A DNA stretch of 64,000 nt from Peptococcaceae bacterium (GCA_012517475.1 JAAYUV010000027.1:19124-83123), one strand, 5' to 3'. Shown: positions 26,242 to 36,029, counted from the first letter of the stretch. Numbers and translations: made by a program. The notes: a model not told the origin generated them from the sequence alone.

Positions 26242-29200
26242 CTATAAACTATAAATATTTTTTCGCTCGGACAGAAATCCAACTTTCTTCATATAAGAAA
26301 TTATTTGCATTAAATATTGATCACCAATGTCAGGCCATTCAAATCCCAATTGTTTTAAGAATTCAACTGTTAATGCGGATTTTACTTCAACCCCTGTACG
26401 GAAATCCAAATTAGCGTTGAGAGCTAAATCATTCACAATACCGGCGGTAATCTCCCTGCCTTCCTCACTTTGGAGAAGTGTAGAGATGACTGAGGAAAAC
26501 TTCTCACCGGATACCCTTTGAATACTTATCCCATTCGCTCTTAACAATTTTAAAAAGTCCCCTATTTTAATAGTATGGTGATTGAAAATGTGAAAAATAA
26601 GCTGTTCTCTTGGGGCACTTAGTATGGATACAATCGCTTTCGCACAAGCATCTACTGGAGTGAACTCAATGGTATCTTCCAGGACACTTTCCGGAAGGCA
26701 CCCTATGGAAAAAATACTTCTTAATCTGCGATAAAATGCATTCTCCTCTATATTCAACTGGAATTGACCATCAGAAAAACGCCCGGTTAGGTTTCCTACC
26801 CTGAAGATCGTTGCTTTCAGACCATTTTCTGCCGCCTTGATCATCAAGGACTCCGCCTCAATTTTGCTTCTTACATAGACATTGCTCCGGTAATTCTGCC
26901 CGCTGTACAAATTTTTCTCAGTAAAAGCGAAAGTATGTCCTTCAAACCTCATGTAATTTCCGGAAACACTGAGGGTTGAAATGTAGCTCAGGTGTTTGCC
27001 GTCATTCAGGCAAAAGTTGATCACTTCCCGGGTACCTTGAACATTGATTCGATCAAAATCCGAGTAAAAACCGAAATGTTTCACCAGGGAGGCGGAGTGA
27101 ATGACCGCCTCAATATTTTCTGCAAGCTGGTCATATTCCTGTTCTGAAAGGCCAAATCTCTTCTCCGAAATATCTCCAGGAATTAACACAACCTTTTTTT
27201 GTATAACGTTTAACGGTAAATTCGGAAAATAGAATTGGACTAAATCCCAAAACCTCTTTTCATAGTCTTGTCCCCTTACCAAGCAGTACACGTTTCCGAA
27301 GGAGTTCTCTAAAAGCTCAGCAAGAATATGCATCCCTAAAAAGCCGGTTGCCCCGGTTAATAAAACATTGCCATTTCTCAAGGTTCCCGGGAGATAATAT
27401 CTTTCCGATATTTCCCAATCAAGGGCTGAATAAGGATTTGTAACGTCAACCTTCTCTTTTTCCTTTAAAGTTTTGTCTTTGATTAAAGAGGCAAGCTCCC
27501 GGATACATGGGTATTCATAGAATTCCTGTGCTGATAAATTCCATTCCTTTGACAAGGTAGAGGATAATATCTCTAAAATTGCCAAGGAGTCGCCGCCTAG
27601 AGTAAAGAAATTATCCTCGATACCTACTTTCGGGATTTCAAGCACTTTACTCCAGATTTCAGCTAAAGACTGTTCGATTTCATCCCGGGGTGCAACATAT
27701 TCATTTTCATCGCATTCTTCATAAATATTGGGGTCGGGTAAGGAATTCCGGTCTATCTTCCCGTTATAAGTTAGGGGTAAGACAGAAAGCCAGATAAATT
27801 TATGAGGGATCATATAATCCGGTAAATATTGCGCTAAATAATGGCGCAATTCCGTTACAGACATCTGTTGATCACCAATAAGGTAAGCGCAAAGGAATAC
27901 CCTCCCCGCTGTATTCGAATTACTGGTGACAACAGCCTGTTCAATATGGTTATTTCGTAAAAGGACATTTTCTATTTCGCCTAGTTCAATCCGGTAACCC
28001 CGTAATTTTACTTGATGATCATTGCGGCCGATATAGATTACTTCCCCATTCTTCTGCCATTTTCCAAGGTCTCCGGTCTTATACATTCTTGTTCCTGGGA
28101 TAAAAGGATTCGGTACAAATCGCTCTGCCGTCAATTCAGGTTTGTTCACATAACCTCTGGCCAACCCGTTGCCCCCGATAAAGATTTCACCTACTGCTCC
28201 TATTGGAACCGGTTTCTTACTTTCATCCAAAATATAAAGACGGGTATTGCTAAGGGGTCGGCCGATTGTAATCTCCTCAGGATACTCAAGCAGCTTCATA
28301 GAAGAAATAATTGTTGCTTCTGTGGGACCGTAAGCATTATAAATCCGGGCAGTTGTATATTTCTTAAGTTTTGTCAGTAGAGATACTGGAAATACTTCAC
28401 CACCTATGATTAGGATAGATAACTGATCCAGATAAGATGTACTATTATTAAGCAATGCAATTATTCTAGATGGGGTTGTCCCTAAGACATCAATTTTATG
28501 TTGGGCCAGTAATTTCGTTTGCATTTCTGGATTCGCTTGTTCCATATTATTGGCAATAATTACTTTCATCCCTGCCAGTACAGGCAAGATGTTTTCTGTA
28601 AAGAAGATATCAAAAGATAACGTAGTTAATGAAAGGATGGTTTTATTCTGTAAATTTAACTTACAGGTAATTGCCTGGACATAACTGGAAAGCGCCCTAT
28701 GTTCAATCATGGCTCCTTTGGGTAAACCAGTTGAGCCCGACGTATAAATAACAACAGCTAAATCAGATGGATTAGAATAACAAACCAGGCTTTTCGTCTC
28801 TTCCGCCCATATGGTAGGTTCTTTCATATTAATGATCTCGACTCCTTCTCCATCTTTCGTTTTTTTGAAGGATAGATTGGAGTTCGTTACACAAAAGCGA
28901 CAATGGCTATCCTTGAGCATATAAGCGATTCTTTCCTCAGGATAACCCGGATCAATAGGCAAATACGCTGCCCCGGCCTTCAGGATCCCCAGGATTCCTA
29001 TTACCAAATCCAGAGATCGTTCCACGCAGAAACCAATAATCTCCTCTTTTTTTGTCCCTCTCTTTAGAAGAAACCTTGCGAATTGATTGGACTTATCATC
29101 CACTTCTTGATAAGTTAATTTCTGGTCCTCAAACACTAAGGCAATGGCTGCCGGGCTCCTTTTAACTTGTTCAAGAAAAAGATCAATGATGTTTTTCCCG

Positions 29201-30555
29201 GGGTTATCATCAAAATTTGGGCTACTAAATTCATTCAGAATAAGGCGTTCTTCCTCTTCGGACAGCAAACTAAGCTCACTGATATTGATATTAACATTGG
29301 ATATAGCCCGGGCAATAAGGTTTAGCATACCTTCATGCATTGCTTGGATATCATCTTCTAACAATACTTCATCGCCATAAAAATAGTCAAAATGAAATGC
29401 CCCCTCATTGTGCATATCATCAATATTTAAACGTAAAGTATTTACCTCTTGTTGAATAAAGTGGTGTTCAATGGTGACAGATATTCGATCTTGCTCCAAG
29501 GACGCATTCAGATAGGCCAGAGAAAAATCGAATAATTCATTTTTGACTTTATGAAAATCCCGATAATTTTTTAAGACATTTACATAGGGAACACTGCTAT
29601 GTCTTAATAATTCAAGCCATTCGGCGTTCAAATACTTTAGATAATCTTTAAAACTCAAACTAGAATTGACTTCAATAATAAAAGGCAAGTTACTGAAGAA
29701 AGCCCCAAAGGTTTTTTTGTCTTGAATGGATGACCGGTTAATAACCGTTGTTCCAATCGCAATGATATCTCTGCCCAATTTTTTCCAATAATACAGGGAC
29801 GCCGCAGCGCTAAATAAAATAAACGGCGTTATTTTCCAATCTGCACAGATTTCTTTTATTTTAGAAGAGATGTCGGGTGTCAAGTAATAACTCTTTCCTC
29901 TGGCCGCTATACTATTGTTTTTTCTTTTATTAAATAATGTAGTCTGAAGGATTTTTTTGATTTTATTATCCCAATATTCCATATCCCTGTAGTAACGGGA
30001 AGAAGCCAAATACTTCTGTTCGCTCTGAATATGGTCAATATAAGAACCGCAGGTGCTTTCTTTTAAAGTGCTTCCTTCCATGAGACGTTGATAGTTCTCC
30101 ACAAGCTGATTCACTAAGAGAATAACCGACCAAAAATCGGCAATAACATGGTGACATTTCAGAAAAATACCGAATTCATCAAGACTAAATTGTATAATCG
30201 CAAAATAATATAGATCCTCCTCGTAAAAGGAGAAAGGACTGAGTGTTTTTTCTTGTGTCCACCTGGAATAATCTTCCCTGCCGTTAGGATGACTGAAATC
30301 AAACAGCTCAATTTCTTGTTTCCGGTATCCGGCATAATACTGAACGATATGATTGTCTTTATTCAACATCCTTGTACGCAAAGCAATATTGTTTTTGATT
30401 AAAGAATTGATTGATTCGTTTAATCGCTCATAGTCCAAGGATCCTTGAAACCTTAGGGTGGCTGCAAGATTTACATAACTTGTACCTGGATAAAACTGTT
30501 CAATAATCAAAATAGATTGTTGGGATCCGGTAAGAGGATAGGTTTCAAACGCCAT
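26242..30555 (-). CDS. single-module NRPS: condensation-adenylation-PCP-terminal reductase
   Basis: The 1437 residues hold one complete module. The condensation domain (1-430) has the active site HHVIADF at 135-141. The adenylation domain (450-940) has YTSGSTGLPKGAMIEH, NAYGPTEATI and KLRGYRIELGEIE. The carrier domain has FFTLGGDSLAIL with phosphopantetheine Ser near 989. The reductase (1055-1400) has LLTGATGFLG and the catalytic YVRSK. The module should accept an acyl group from a carrier protein, couple it to one amino acid and release the thioester as an aldehyde or alcohol. The reading is supported by the divergent ACP and acyl ligase genes. GAGGAG precedes the ATG. The amino acid cannot be assigned with confidence. 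No thioesterase, phosphopantetheinyl transferase or exporter is adjacent. Confidence 0.93.
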   Translation of the reverse strand: MAFETYPLTGSQQSILIIEQFYPGTSYVNLAATLRFQGSLDYERLNESINSLIKNNIALRTRMLNKDNHIVQYYAGYRKQEIELFDFSHPNGREDYSRWTQEKTLSPFSFYEEDLYYFAIIQFSLDEFGIFLKCHHVIADFWSVILLVNQLVENYQRLMEGSTLKESTCGSYIDHIQSEQKYLASSRYYRDMEYWDNKIKKILQTTLFNKRKNNSIAARGKSYYLTPDISSKIKEICADWKITPFILFSAAASLYYWKKLGRDIIAIGTTVINRSSIQDKKTFGAFFSNLPFIIEVNSSLSFKDYLKYLNAEWLELLRHSSVPYVNVLKNYRDFHKVKNELFDFSLAYLNASLEQDRISVTIEHHFIQQEVNTLRLNIDDMHNEGAFHFDYFYGDEVLLEDDIQAMHEGMLNLIARAISNVNINISELSLLSEEEERLILNEFSSPNFDDNPGKNIIDLFLEQVKRSPAAIALVFEDQKLTYQEVDDKSNQFARFLLKRGTKKEEIIGFCVERSLDLVIGILGILKAGAAYLPIDPGYPEERIAYMLKDSHCRFCVTNSNLSFKKTKDGEGVEIINMKEPTIWAEETKSLVCYSNPSDLAVVIYTSGSTGLPKGAMIEHRALSSYVQAITCKLNLQNKTILSLTTLSFDIFFTENILPVLAGMKVIIANNMEQANPEMQTKLLAQHKIDVLGTTPSRIIALLNNSTSYLDQLSILIIGGEVFPVSLLTKLKKYTTARIYNAYGPTEATIISSMKLLEYPEEITIGRPLSNTRLYILDESKKPVPIGAVGEIFIGGNGLARGYVNKPELTAERFVPNPFIPGTRMYKTGDLGKWQKNGEVIYIGRNDHQVKLRGYRIELGEIENVLLRNNHIEQAVVTSNSNTAGRVFLCAYLIGDQQMSVTELRHYLAQYLPDYMIPHKFIWLSVLPLTYNGKIDRNSLPDPNIYEECDENEYVAPRDEIEQSLAEIWSKVLEIPKVGIEDNFFTLGGDSLAILEILSSTLSKEWNLSAQEFYEYPCIRELASLIKDKTLKEKEKVDVTNPYSALDWEISERYYLPGTLRNGNVLLTGATGFLGMHILAELLENSFGNVYCLVRGQDYEKRFWDLVQFYFPNLPLNVIQKKVVLIPGDISEKRFGLSEQEYDQLAENIEAVIHSASLVKHFGFYSDFDRINVQGTREVINFCLNDGKHLSYISTLSVSGNYMRFEGHTFAFTEKNLYSGQNYRSNVYVRSKIEAESLMIKAAENGLKATIFRVGNLTGRFSDGQFQLNIEENAFYRRLRSIFSIGCLPESVLEDTIEFTPVDACAKAIVSILSAPREQLIFHIFNHHTIKIGDFLKLLRANGISIQRVSGEKFSSVISTLLQSEEGREITAGIVNDLALNANLDFRTGVEVKSALTVEFLKQLGFEWPDIGDQYLMQIISYMKKVGFLSERKNIYSL

Positions 30556-30708
30556 ATTTTATTCTCCTCGGTGAAATCAATTTTTTTGGTCTTCCTGCAG
30601 ATTCCAAGTAATTACTTTTCCCTAGTTCGACGCAAATAAGAAATCTCCTTGTTGGATTGTGATGATTGGGTTCTACATAATAAAGAGAAGTTAAAATTAT
30701 ATTTTTTA

Positions 30709-30737
30709 TTGGATTTCCATTAATTTTCAATTATAAT
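30709..30737 (+). promoter_or_regulatory. predicted sigma-A promoter for the ACP-ligase operon
   Basis: TTGGAT and a perfect TATAAT are separated by 17 bases and lie 34 bases before the ACP start, in the 215-base divergent gap with the NRPS gene. Confidence 0.65.
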
Positions 30738-30770
30738 AAAAAATTAAGAACGATTTGAGGAGAGTAAAAA

Positions 30771-31007
30771 ATGACCTTAGAAGAGATAAAACCGTTGATT
30801 GATGCTCAGTTTATCTATGAAGGGGAATTGAAGGAGTCTACAAGAATTATTGAGGACCTGGGGGCTGATTCCTTTGATATTCCGGTTCTTCTGAATGCCT
30901 TGGAGGACCATTTCAACCTGATCATAAGTACTGAAGAAATGATAGGTTTACGGACACTTGGGGATTTGATCTCTTTGCTTGAAAATCATTTAGAGGGGGA
31001 AAAATAA
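30771..31007 (+). CDS. acyl carrier protein
   Basis: This 78-residue acidic helical protein has the phosphopantetheine site DLGADSFDIPVLL (Ser about 35, DSF in place of the usual DSL). GAGGAG lies 8 bases before the ATG. The next gene, an acyl-AMP ligase, begins immediately after its stop codon, so the ligase most likely loads this carrier. The acyl-ACP would be the donor substrate for the NRPS condensation domain encoded on the other strand. It is unlikely to be the housekeeping fatty acid ACP because of its context and divergent motif. Confidence 0.9.
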   Translation: MTLEEIKPLIDAQFIYEGELKESTRIIEDLGADSFDIPVLLNALEDHFNLIISTEEMIGLRTLGDLISLLENHLEGEK

Positions 31008-32492
31008 GTGGGTATAGACCAATTTTTAAAAGCGTCTGCTTTGGCCAATCCGGAGAAAATTGCTTTTTTCTTTGAGAATGAAAGTATTACATATGGCCAA
31101 TTAGACCAAGAGGTTAATAACCTGGCCCAGGGTCTCATAGATAACGGGCTAAAAGCCAACGATAAGGTCGCTGTTATTTTGGGGAATTGTTCCGCTTTTG
31201 TGAAGATCTATTTTGCTATTATGCGGGCAGGAGGAGCCATTGTTCCCTTAAACCTTCTTTATAAAGAAGAAGAAATAAAATATATCTTAAAGGACGCAGA
31301 TATTCAATTTTTGGTGATCCATCAAAATAATCTGACGGATTTAGAGAAGCTCCTGAAAGAGTTTCCAGCATTAAAAGCAATCGTCATAGGAGGAACGAAG
31401 GAAAAAAATATTATTCCTTACGAAGAGCTCCTCAACAACCAGTCTGCCCCCGTAAATATCCCTATTGACGGAAATAATATTGCCGCCTGTCTTTATACAT
31501 CCGGGACAAGCGGCAAACCGAAAGGCGCCCTCCTTACTCACGGTAACCTGATGTTTTTAACCGAAACCTGCAGGGAAAGAATGGGTATTGGTAAAGATGA
31601 TTCCGGCTTATGCTTCATTCCTCTCGCTCATATCTTTTCTCTGTTGGTAAATATGTTAATTCCTGTCTACTTGGGTGCAACTTTCACCATTCTCCCTCAA
31701 TTTATCCCGCAATTGGTTTTAAATGAAATCAGCAAAAAGAAAATTACGTATTTTGCTGCTGTCCCTGCTATGTACGGGGCCTTATTGTCCCTTCTTTCCC
31801 AAGACCCGAGTTTTGATATTTCTTCATTAAAACTGTGTGTTTCAGGCGGATCTCCTCTTCCTATAGAAATAACAAAAATATTCAATGAGAAATACGGTAT
31901 TCCCATTATTGAAGGAAGCGGCCCGACCGAAGCTGTGGCTTGCTTAGGACTACCGGAAGCCAACAAACCCGGTACTGTCGGACTGCCTTTTAGAGGCGTT
32001 GAGGTAAAAATTATAGACGAAAATGAAGAAACCCTTCCCCCCGGAGAAGTTGGAGAGTTTTGCGTGAGAGGACCTAGTGTCATGCAAGGGTATCTAAATC
32101 TTCCGGAAGTGAATGCTGTAGCCCTCAAAGGGGGATGGTTCCATACCGGGGATTTGGCCAAAATCGATGAAGACGGCTATGTAAGTATTATTGGAAGAAA
32201 AAAAGATATGATTTTGGTAGGAGGCTTCAATGTTTATCCCGCAGAAGTCGAGCAGTGTTTATGTCAGCATCCGAAAGTTTTGGAAGCGGCAGTGATCGGC
32301 ATCCCGGATAAAGACAGAGGGGAAATCCCGAAAGCCTTTATTGTTTTAAAACCTGGAATGGATGCCGAACCCAAAGAATTTATCCTTTATTGCCGTAAAC
32401 TATTGGCTAATTATAAATGCCCCAGGGAAGTTGTTATTGTGGAAAAACTTCCTAAAAACGAGATGGGGAAAATAGATAAAAAGTTACTTTAG
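31008..32492 (+). CDS. acyl-AMP ligase / acyl-CoA synthetase family enzyme
   Basis: The 494-residue ANL-superfamily enzyme has the P-loop YTSGTSGKPKGALLTHGNL (about 163-181), the GSGPTEAVACLGLPE region, GWFHTGDLAKIDEDGY and VGGFNVYPAEVEQCL. The catalytic Lys lies in MGKIDKKLL at the C-terminus. It looks like a fatty or medium-chain acyl ligase. It begins with GTG directly after the ACP stop, with GAGGGGG inside the ACP 3' end. Its expected role is to activate a carboxylic acid and load the ACP for the NRPS; free CoA as acceptor is possible. Confidence 0.9.
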   Translation: MGIDQFLKASALANPEKIAFFFENESITYGQLDQEVNNLAQGLIDNGLKANDKVAVILGNCSAFVKIYFAIMRAGGAIVPLNLLYKEEEIKYILKDADIQFLVIHQNNLTDLEKLLKEFPALKAIVIGGTKEKNIIPYEELLNNQSAPVNIPIDGNNIAACLYTSGTSGKPKGALLTHGNLMFLTETCRERMGIGKDDSGLCFIPLAHIFSLLVNMLIPVYLGATFTILPQFIPQLVLNEISKKKITYFAAVPAMYGALLSLLSQDPSFDISSLKLCVSGGSPLPIEITKIFNEKYGIPIIEGSGPTEAVACLGLPEANKPGTVGLPFRGVEVKIIDENEETLPPGEVGEFCVRGPSVMQGYLNLPEVNAVALKGGWFHTGDLAKIDEDGYVSIIGRKKDMILVGGFNVYPAEVEQCLCQHPKVLEAAVIGIPDKDRGEIPKAFIVLKPGMDAEPKEFILYCRKLLANYKCPREVVIVEKLPKNEMGKIDKKLL

Positions 32493-32621
32493 ATTAAGTT
32501 CTAAATGACATGTTTAAAAAATCAATTCATCTATTTAGACAAAGTAAATAACTAGGATTACACCTCGACGAAGCACTTCTTTCGTTTCCTTTAGAATGAG
32601 TGGATGGTAAATATCACTATT

Positions 32622-32659
32622 AAACCCTGGAAACCTTATTAATAAGGATTTTAGGGTTT
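32622..32659. terminator. long hairpin downstream of the acyl ligase gene
   Basis: The outer stem AAACCCT / AGGGTTT encloses an inner palindrome CCTTATTAATAAGG. No strong T-run follows, so termination is likely but not certain. The remaining 32493-32790 gap shows no gene. Confidence 0.5.
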
Positions 32660-32790
32660 ATTTCGAAATCCGAATTAGACCCAATAAAAATCATTTCGTT
32701 TCATTGAATAATTACCTACAAACGACCATTAACTTAAGTAGAACTTAATGAAATCAGGTTTTTGATTATCCCTTAGACCATTAAAAATTA

Positions 32791-33879
32791 TTAAGATGCA
32801 AGAACAACTTTATTTCTTCCTGTTTTCTTGGCAGTATATAAAGCCGAATCAGCTTTTTCAAATAGTAAATTAATATTATCAACTGTATCTGGGTAAGTAG
32901 CTACACCAATTGATACAGTTATTTTTATTATTTTTTCCTCATTGATATTAAACTCATTTTTTTCGATAGTTTCTCGAATTCTTTCTGCAATTTCTAAGGC
33001 TTCATTTTCAGGGATATTATGCAATAAAACTGAGAATTCTTCTCCGCCGTTTCTTGAAATAATATCTGAATTTCGGCAAACATTTAATAATAATTTACTC
33101 AAATCCTCAAGAACTTTATCACCGCTTTTATGCCCAAAAGAATCATTAATATTTTTGAAATGATCTATATCAATCAAAAGGATTGAAACAACTAATTTAT
33201 CGATTAGGTCTTGATGTAGTTTTTTTATCTCCTGTTCAAATTTTCTTATATTATTTAAGCCTGTTAAGTGATCCTTTAATGAATCTTCTTTATACTTTCT
33301 ATATAAAGTTTCAAGATGGAATTTTGCATAAATATCATGTTTGAACAATTTTAAAAATAAAACTGATACAAATATCGCTAGAAAGGTAAAAGAAAAACCG
33401 TTTATTAAGTTAACATTCAAAAGGATAGGATTTTTTTGAGTATTTGCCAATAATGCAAGAAAAACAATCCCAGTTTGAAAATACATAAAAACAATCATTC
33501 TAACACTTTGAATCAGCAATACAGCTGCAAAAAAACATATCATCAAAAAAACAATAATCTGACCGTGCCCCAATTGGTCACTATAACCGGAGATTACTGC
33601 AGTTATATTTAATAATACTAAATAGAATAAATTAGGTAAAAAGCTTATTCTGATTTTGGTTAACCGTAAAATAAGAAAAATTATACAAAGAATTTCCATC
33701 GCTATATGCTCATAAAACAATGATGGATAATCAGGGGTCTTGTTCCCCATGAAAAAATAATCCCTAATGATAAGAATTAAACCAATAACGAAAACAAAAT
33801 AAGTAAATTTCCAAAGCTTATTAAAATTTTGATTAGTAATCTCTTGTCTTAGATAGTCCTGGAAGTTTTGTTTCTCCAT
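32791..33879 (-). CDS. membrane diguanylate cyclase (GGDEF)
   Basis: About six membrane segments (residues 22-190, with DQLGHGQI in a loop) lead to a GGDEF domain (205-360) with DHLTGLNNIRKFE, LLIDIDHFKNINDSFGH and the active-site variant GGEEF. An RxxD motif (RNSD) lies five residues before GGEEF, matching an inhibitory I-site, so c-di-GMP feedback is expected. AAGGGG precedes the ATG. The membrane half resembles that of the HD-GYP protein at 24806, so the NRPS locus is bracketed by a possible synthase/phosphodiesterase pair. The DNA is more AT-rich than the housekeeping genes. Confidence 0.9.
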   Translation of the reverse strand: MEKQNFQDYLRQEITNQNFNKLWKFTYFVFVIGLILIIRDYFFMGNKTPDYPSLFYEHIAMEILCIIFLILRLTKIRISFLPNLFYLVLLNITAVISGYSDQLGHGQIIVFLMICFFAAVLLIQSVRMIVFMYFQTGIVFLALLANTQKNPILLNVNLINGFSFTFLAIFVSVLFLKLFKHDIYAKFHLETLYRKYKEDSLKDHLTGLNNIRKFEQEIKKLHQDLIDKLVVSILLIDIDHFKNINDSFGHKSGDKVLEDLSKLLLNVCRNSDIISRNGGEEFSVLLHNIPENEALEIAERIRETIEKNEFNINEEKIIKITVSIGVATYPDTVDNINLLFEKADSALYTAKKTGRNKVVLAS

Positions 33880-34152
33880 GCTTTCCCCTTCATTTACTTG
33901 ATTTTGTATCCATTCCTTAATACCTTTACGAGTAACAATTCTTCCTTTTATTGAGAATCTCTGTCATAAGACCAAAAATCAACTTCTAAGTATAGTCATT
34001 GCCACATCTAAATCTTAAAGTTACTGAATATATATTGTTCTACATATATCCATAATTTCCTACATATTTTACCATAATTAATTTGATAACATATTTAAAA
34101 CGAAAAAATCGATCGCTCTTTTGATTACAAGTAATTCATAAATACATATATT

Positions 34153-34430
34153 CAGTAGAGTGAAAGGCTGAAAATTATCAGCCCCTCCTCATCAAACCGT
34201 ACGTGAGGTTTTCCCTCATACGGCTTTCCGATGTTCGTCATTTATGAGCATTCGGTTATGCAAGTTTTACGGTCTGATAACTCGCTCGCCCTTTCTCTGA
34301 AAGGTACTTCCGTCGATACGCTTCAGTGCGGGGGTTTCTCCCTACACAGGCATCCTAGCTACGAGGCGTCTTGGTACTTACCTCAACTGGACCTTCACCA
34401 GTTAGATAATGCGTGCTTAGCTGGGCACAC
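34153..34430 (-). mobile_element. group II intron 3' remnant (domains V and VI), no reverse transcriptase
   Basis: On the minus strand, 34194-34227 folds as a domain V hairpin (AAAGCCGTATGAGG, GAAAA-type loop, CCTCACGTACGGTTT). It is followed by a domain VI hairpin (GGCTGA / TCAGCC at 34166-34183). The upstream 200 bases read like other intron segments. No reverse transcriptase/maturase gene is present, and the 5' side runs straight into a copy of the palindromic repeat family. This is a dead, truncated intron. The left part of the 33880-34638 gap is AT-rich with nothing recognisable. Confidence 0.78.
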
Positions 34431-34626
34431 CGGATGCGGAGCGCGGCTGTTACGACGGCCATGGAAGCGTGAAGGTCTGAGTGACCTTCACGGTGCAGCA
34501 ATGCCAAGGAGGGCAAGGAGCTGCTCGCCATGAAGGGCGCTATCTGCCGAAAGCGAAATTGTGGGACCCAGACCAATCCCAGATACTTATGGGCTGCATA
34601 TATTTGCTTAAAGAACATTGTACTAG
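34431..34626. repeat. mosaic palindromic repeat, copy A
   Basis: It shares modules with the elements at 43.5 and 60.5 kb: GATGCGGAGCGCGGCTGTT, a GTGAAGG...CCTTCAC hairpin, the arm GGCGCTATCTGCCGAAAGCG (34536-34555), and a 70-base outer flank containing GGGACCCAGACCAATCCCAG that ends in ACTAG. The outer flank is found again only in copy C. The left side is cut by the intron remnant. Confidence 0.75.
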
Positions 34627-34638
34627 GGATGAAATAAA

Positions 34639-35937
34639 TCAAATTGCTTTTTCCGCCTGAATATAGCCGGCTCCTTGTACATAAGGGGATAGTTTCCAAT
34701 TTTCCGCTGTTTCCATCAGTTTTTTCTTCACATCATCAGGGAGCAGATCAGGATGCACTTGAAGAATCAGTGCGGCAACACCCGCACATATCGGTGTCGC
34801 CATGGATGTTCCCGATAAGGAAAAATAATTATTTGCTACCCGATTTGCTTTGTTTAATTTATCCAGGTATGAGTTAGGTGACCGTAAGGATACTATATTC
34901 ACTCCGGGGCTTATTACATCCGGTTTTACCAATCCATCAACGGTTGGACCTCTGCTTGAAAAGTCCGCTGCCTGGTCATCAACACGTTCCTTCGTATTCT
35001 CATCGTCCATAGCCCCCACTGTAATAACCTTCGGACTGATTCCGGGGCTGGAAATCGTCTTTTCATCCGGTCCTTCGTTACCCGCTGCGACACAAACAAT
35101 AATTCCTGCATCCCAAGCGGCTTCTACAGCTTTAACCATTGGGTCGTCTGCTGCCGGGACAGTTGCACTGCTTCCCAGGGATAAAGATAACACATTAATG
35201 TTAAGGAGTTTTTGGTTATCAATGCACCATTGGATACCGGACATGACGCTGGATAATGAGCCTGAACCCATTCTGTCCAGTACTTTTACACCGACAAGAC
35301 TTGCTTTAGGAGCAATGCCGGTATACAGTCCGTTGGAAGCTGCGCCGTCTCCCGCTGCGTCCCCTGCACAATGTGTTCCGTGTCCATTATCGTCATAAGG
35401 ATTCGTCTTATTCTTGACAAAATCCTTAAACGCTTTGATCCGGCCCAGTAAGTCCTGATGAGGATAGATACCCGTATCGACAACAGCTATGGTGATGCCC
35501 TCACCCTTTATGGCTTGAGAATGCAAAACATCGGCTTTAATAGCGGACCTCGCAATATCAAGTAAGGCTCGGACTTTTCTGTCAGTGTGAATCTTTTTTA
35601 CAGACCCATGGTTATCCAATAAGGCTTCAATTGCAGCAGGGGTTAAAACAGCAGAGCAACTGGAAAAACTGGGATAGTGGTGTTTTATTTCGGATCGCCA
35701 TTTCTTTTTAATCACTGAACTTGCCAACGATACTTTATCATCATACAAAGCATCATCATGAAACTCGATAATAACGGAATGCTTTTTTACGTTTTTTACG
35801 GTTTTTTCTAAAAAATTATGCATAAAGCAAGGGACCCAGCGAAACGGACGATAAAGGTTAATAAATGCCTCTTTGAGTTCCCTGTCAAGCTTGGTAGGAT
35901 GACGGCGCACTAATTTGATCATCGAAAAATGATACAT
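34639..35937 (-). CDS. subtilisin-like serine protease (S8, AprX-like)
   Basis: A 432-residue protease has a prodomain-like N-terminal part (1-115). The catalytic domain follows, with the triad Asp in ITIAVVDTGIYPHQD, His in DNGHGTHCAGD and Ser in LSGTSMATPICAGVAA; the oxyanion region reads VAAGNEGP. There is no signal peptide, which fits the intracellular or leaderless AprX type. I chose the ATG at 35937 because GGGAGG lies 9 bases before it; the longer frame to 36024 has no such site. The gene stands alone between the intron remnant and rnpB. Its substrate is unknown. Confidence 0.9.
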   Translation of the reverse strand: MYHFSMIKLVRRHPTKLDRELKEAFINLYRPFRWVPCFMHNFLEKTVKNVKKHSVIIEFHDDALYDDKVSLASSVIKKKWRSEIKHHYPSFSSCSAVLTPAAIEALLDNHGSVKKIHTDRKVRALLDIARSAIKADVLHSQAIKGEGITIAVVDTGIYPHQDLLGRIKAFKDFVKNKTNPYDDNGHGTHCAGDAAGDGAASNGLYTGIAPKASLVGVKVLDRMGSGSLSSVMSGIQWCIDNQKLLNINVLSLSLGSSATVPAADDPMVKAVEAAWDAGIIVCVAAGNEGPDEKTISSPGISPKVITVGAMDDENTKERVDDQAADFSSRGPTVDGLVKPDVISPGVNIVSLRSPNSYLDKLNKANRVANNYFSLSGTSMATPICAGVAALILQVHPDLLPDDVKKKLMETAENWKLSPYVQGAGYIQAEKAI

Positions 35938-36029
35938 ATTGAGTTCCTCCCATAATCGGATAAACTGTTTATGTATTGTATGAGACGAACTCTCTGTTTG
36001 TCCCCAGATAAAGTGAAACTTCAATAAAT

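Noticed and set aside
34231..34699. ORFs across the intron/repeat region
   Set aside because: They translate structured intron and repeat DNA; no reverse transcriptase motifs such as YADD are present.
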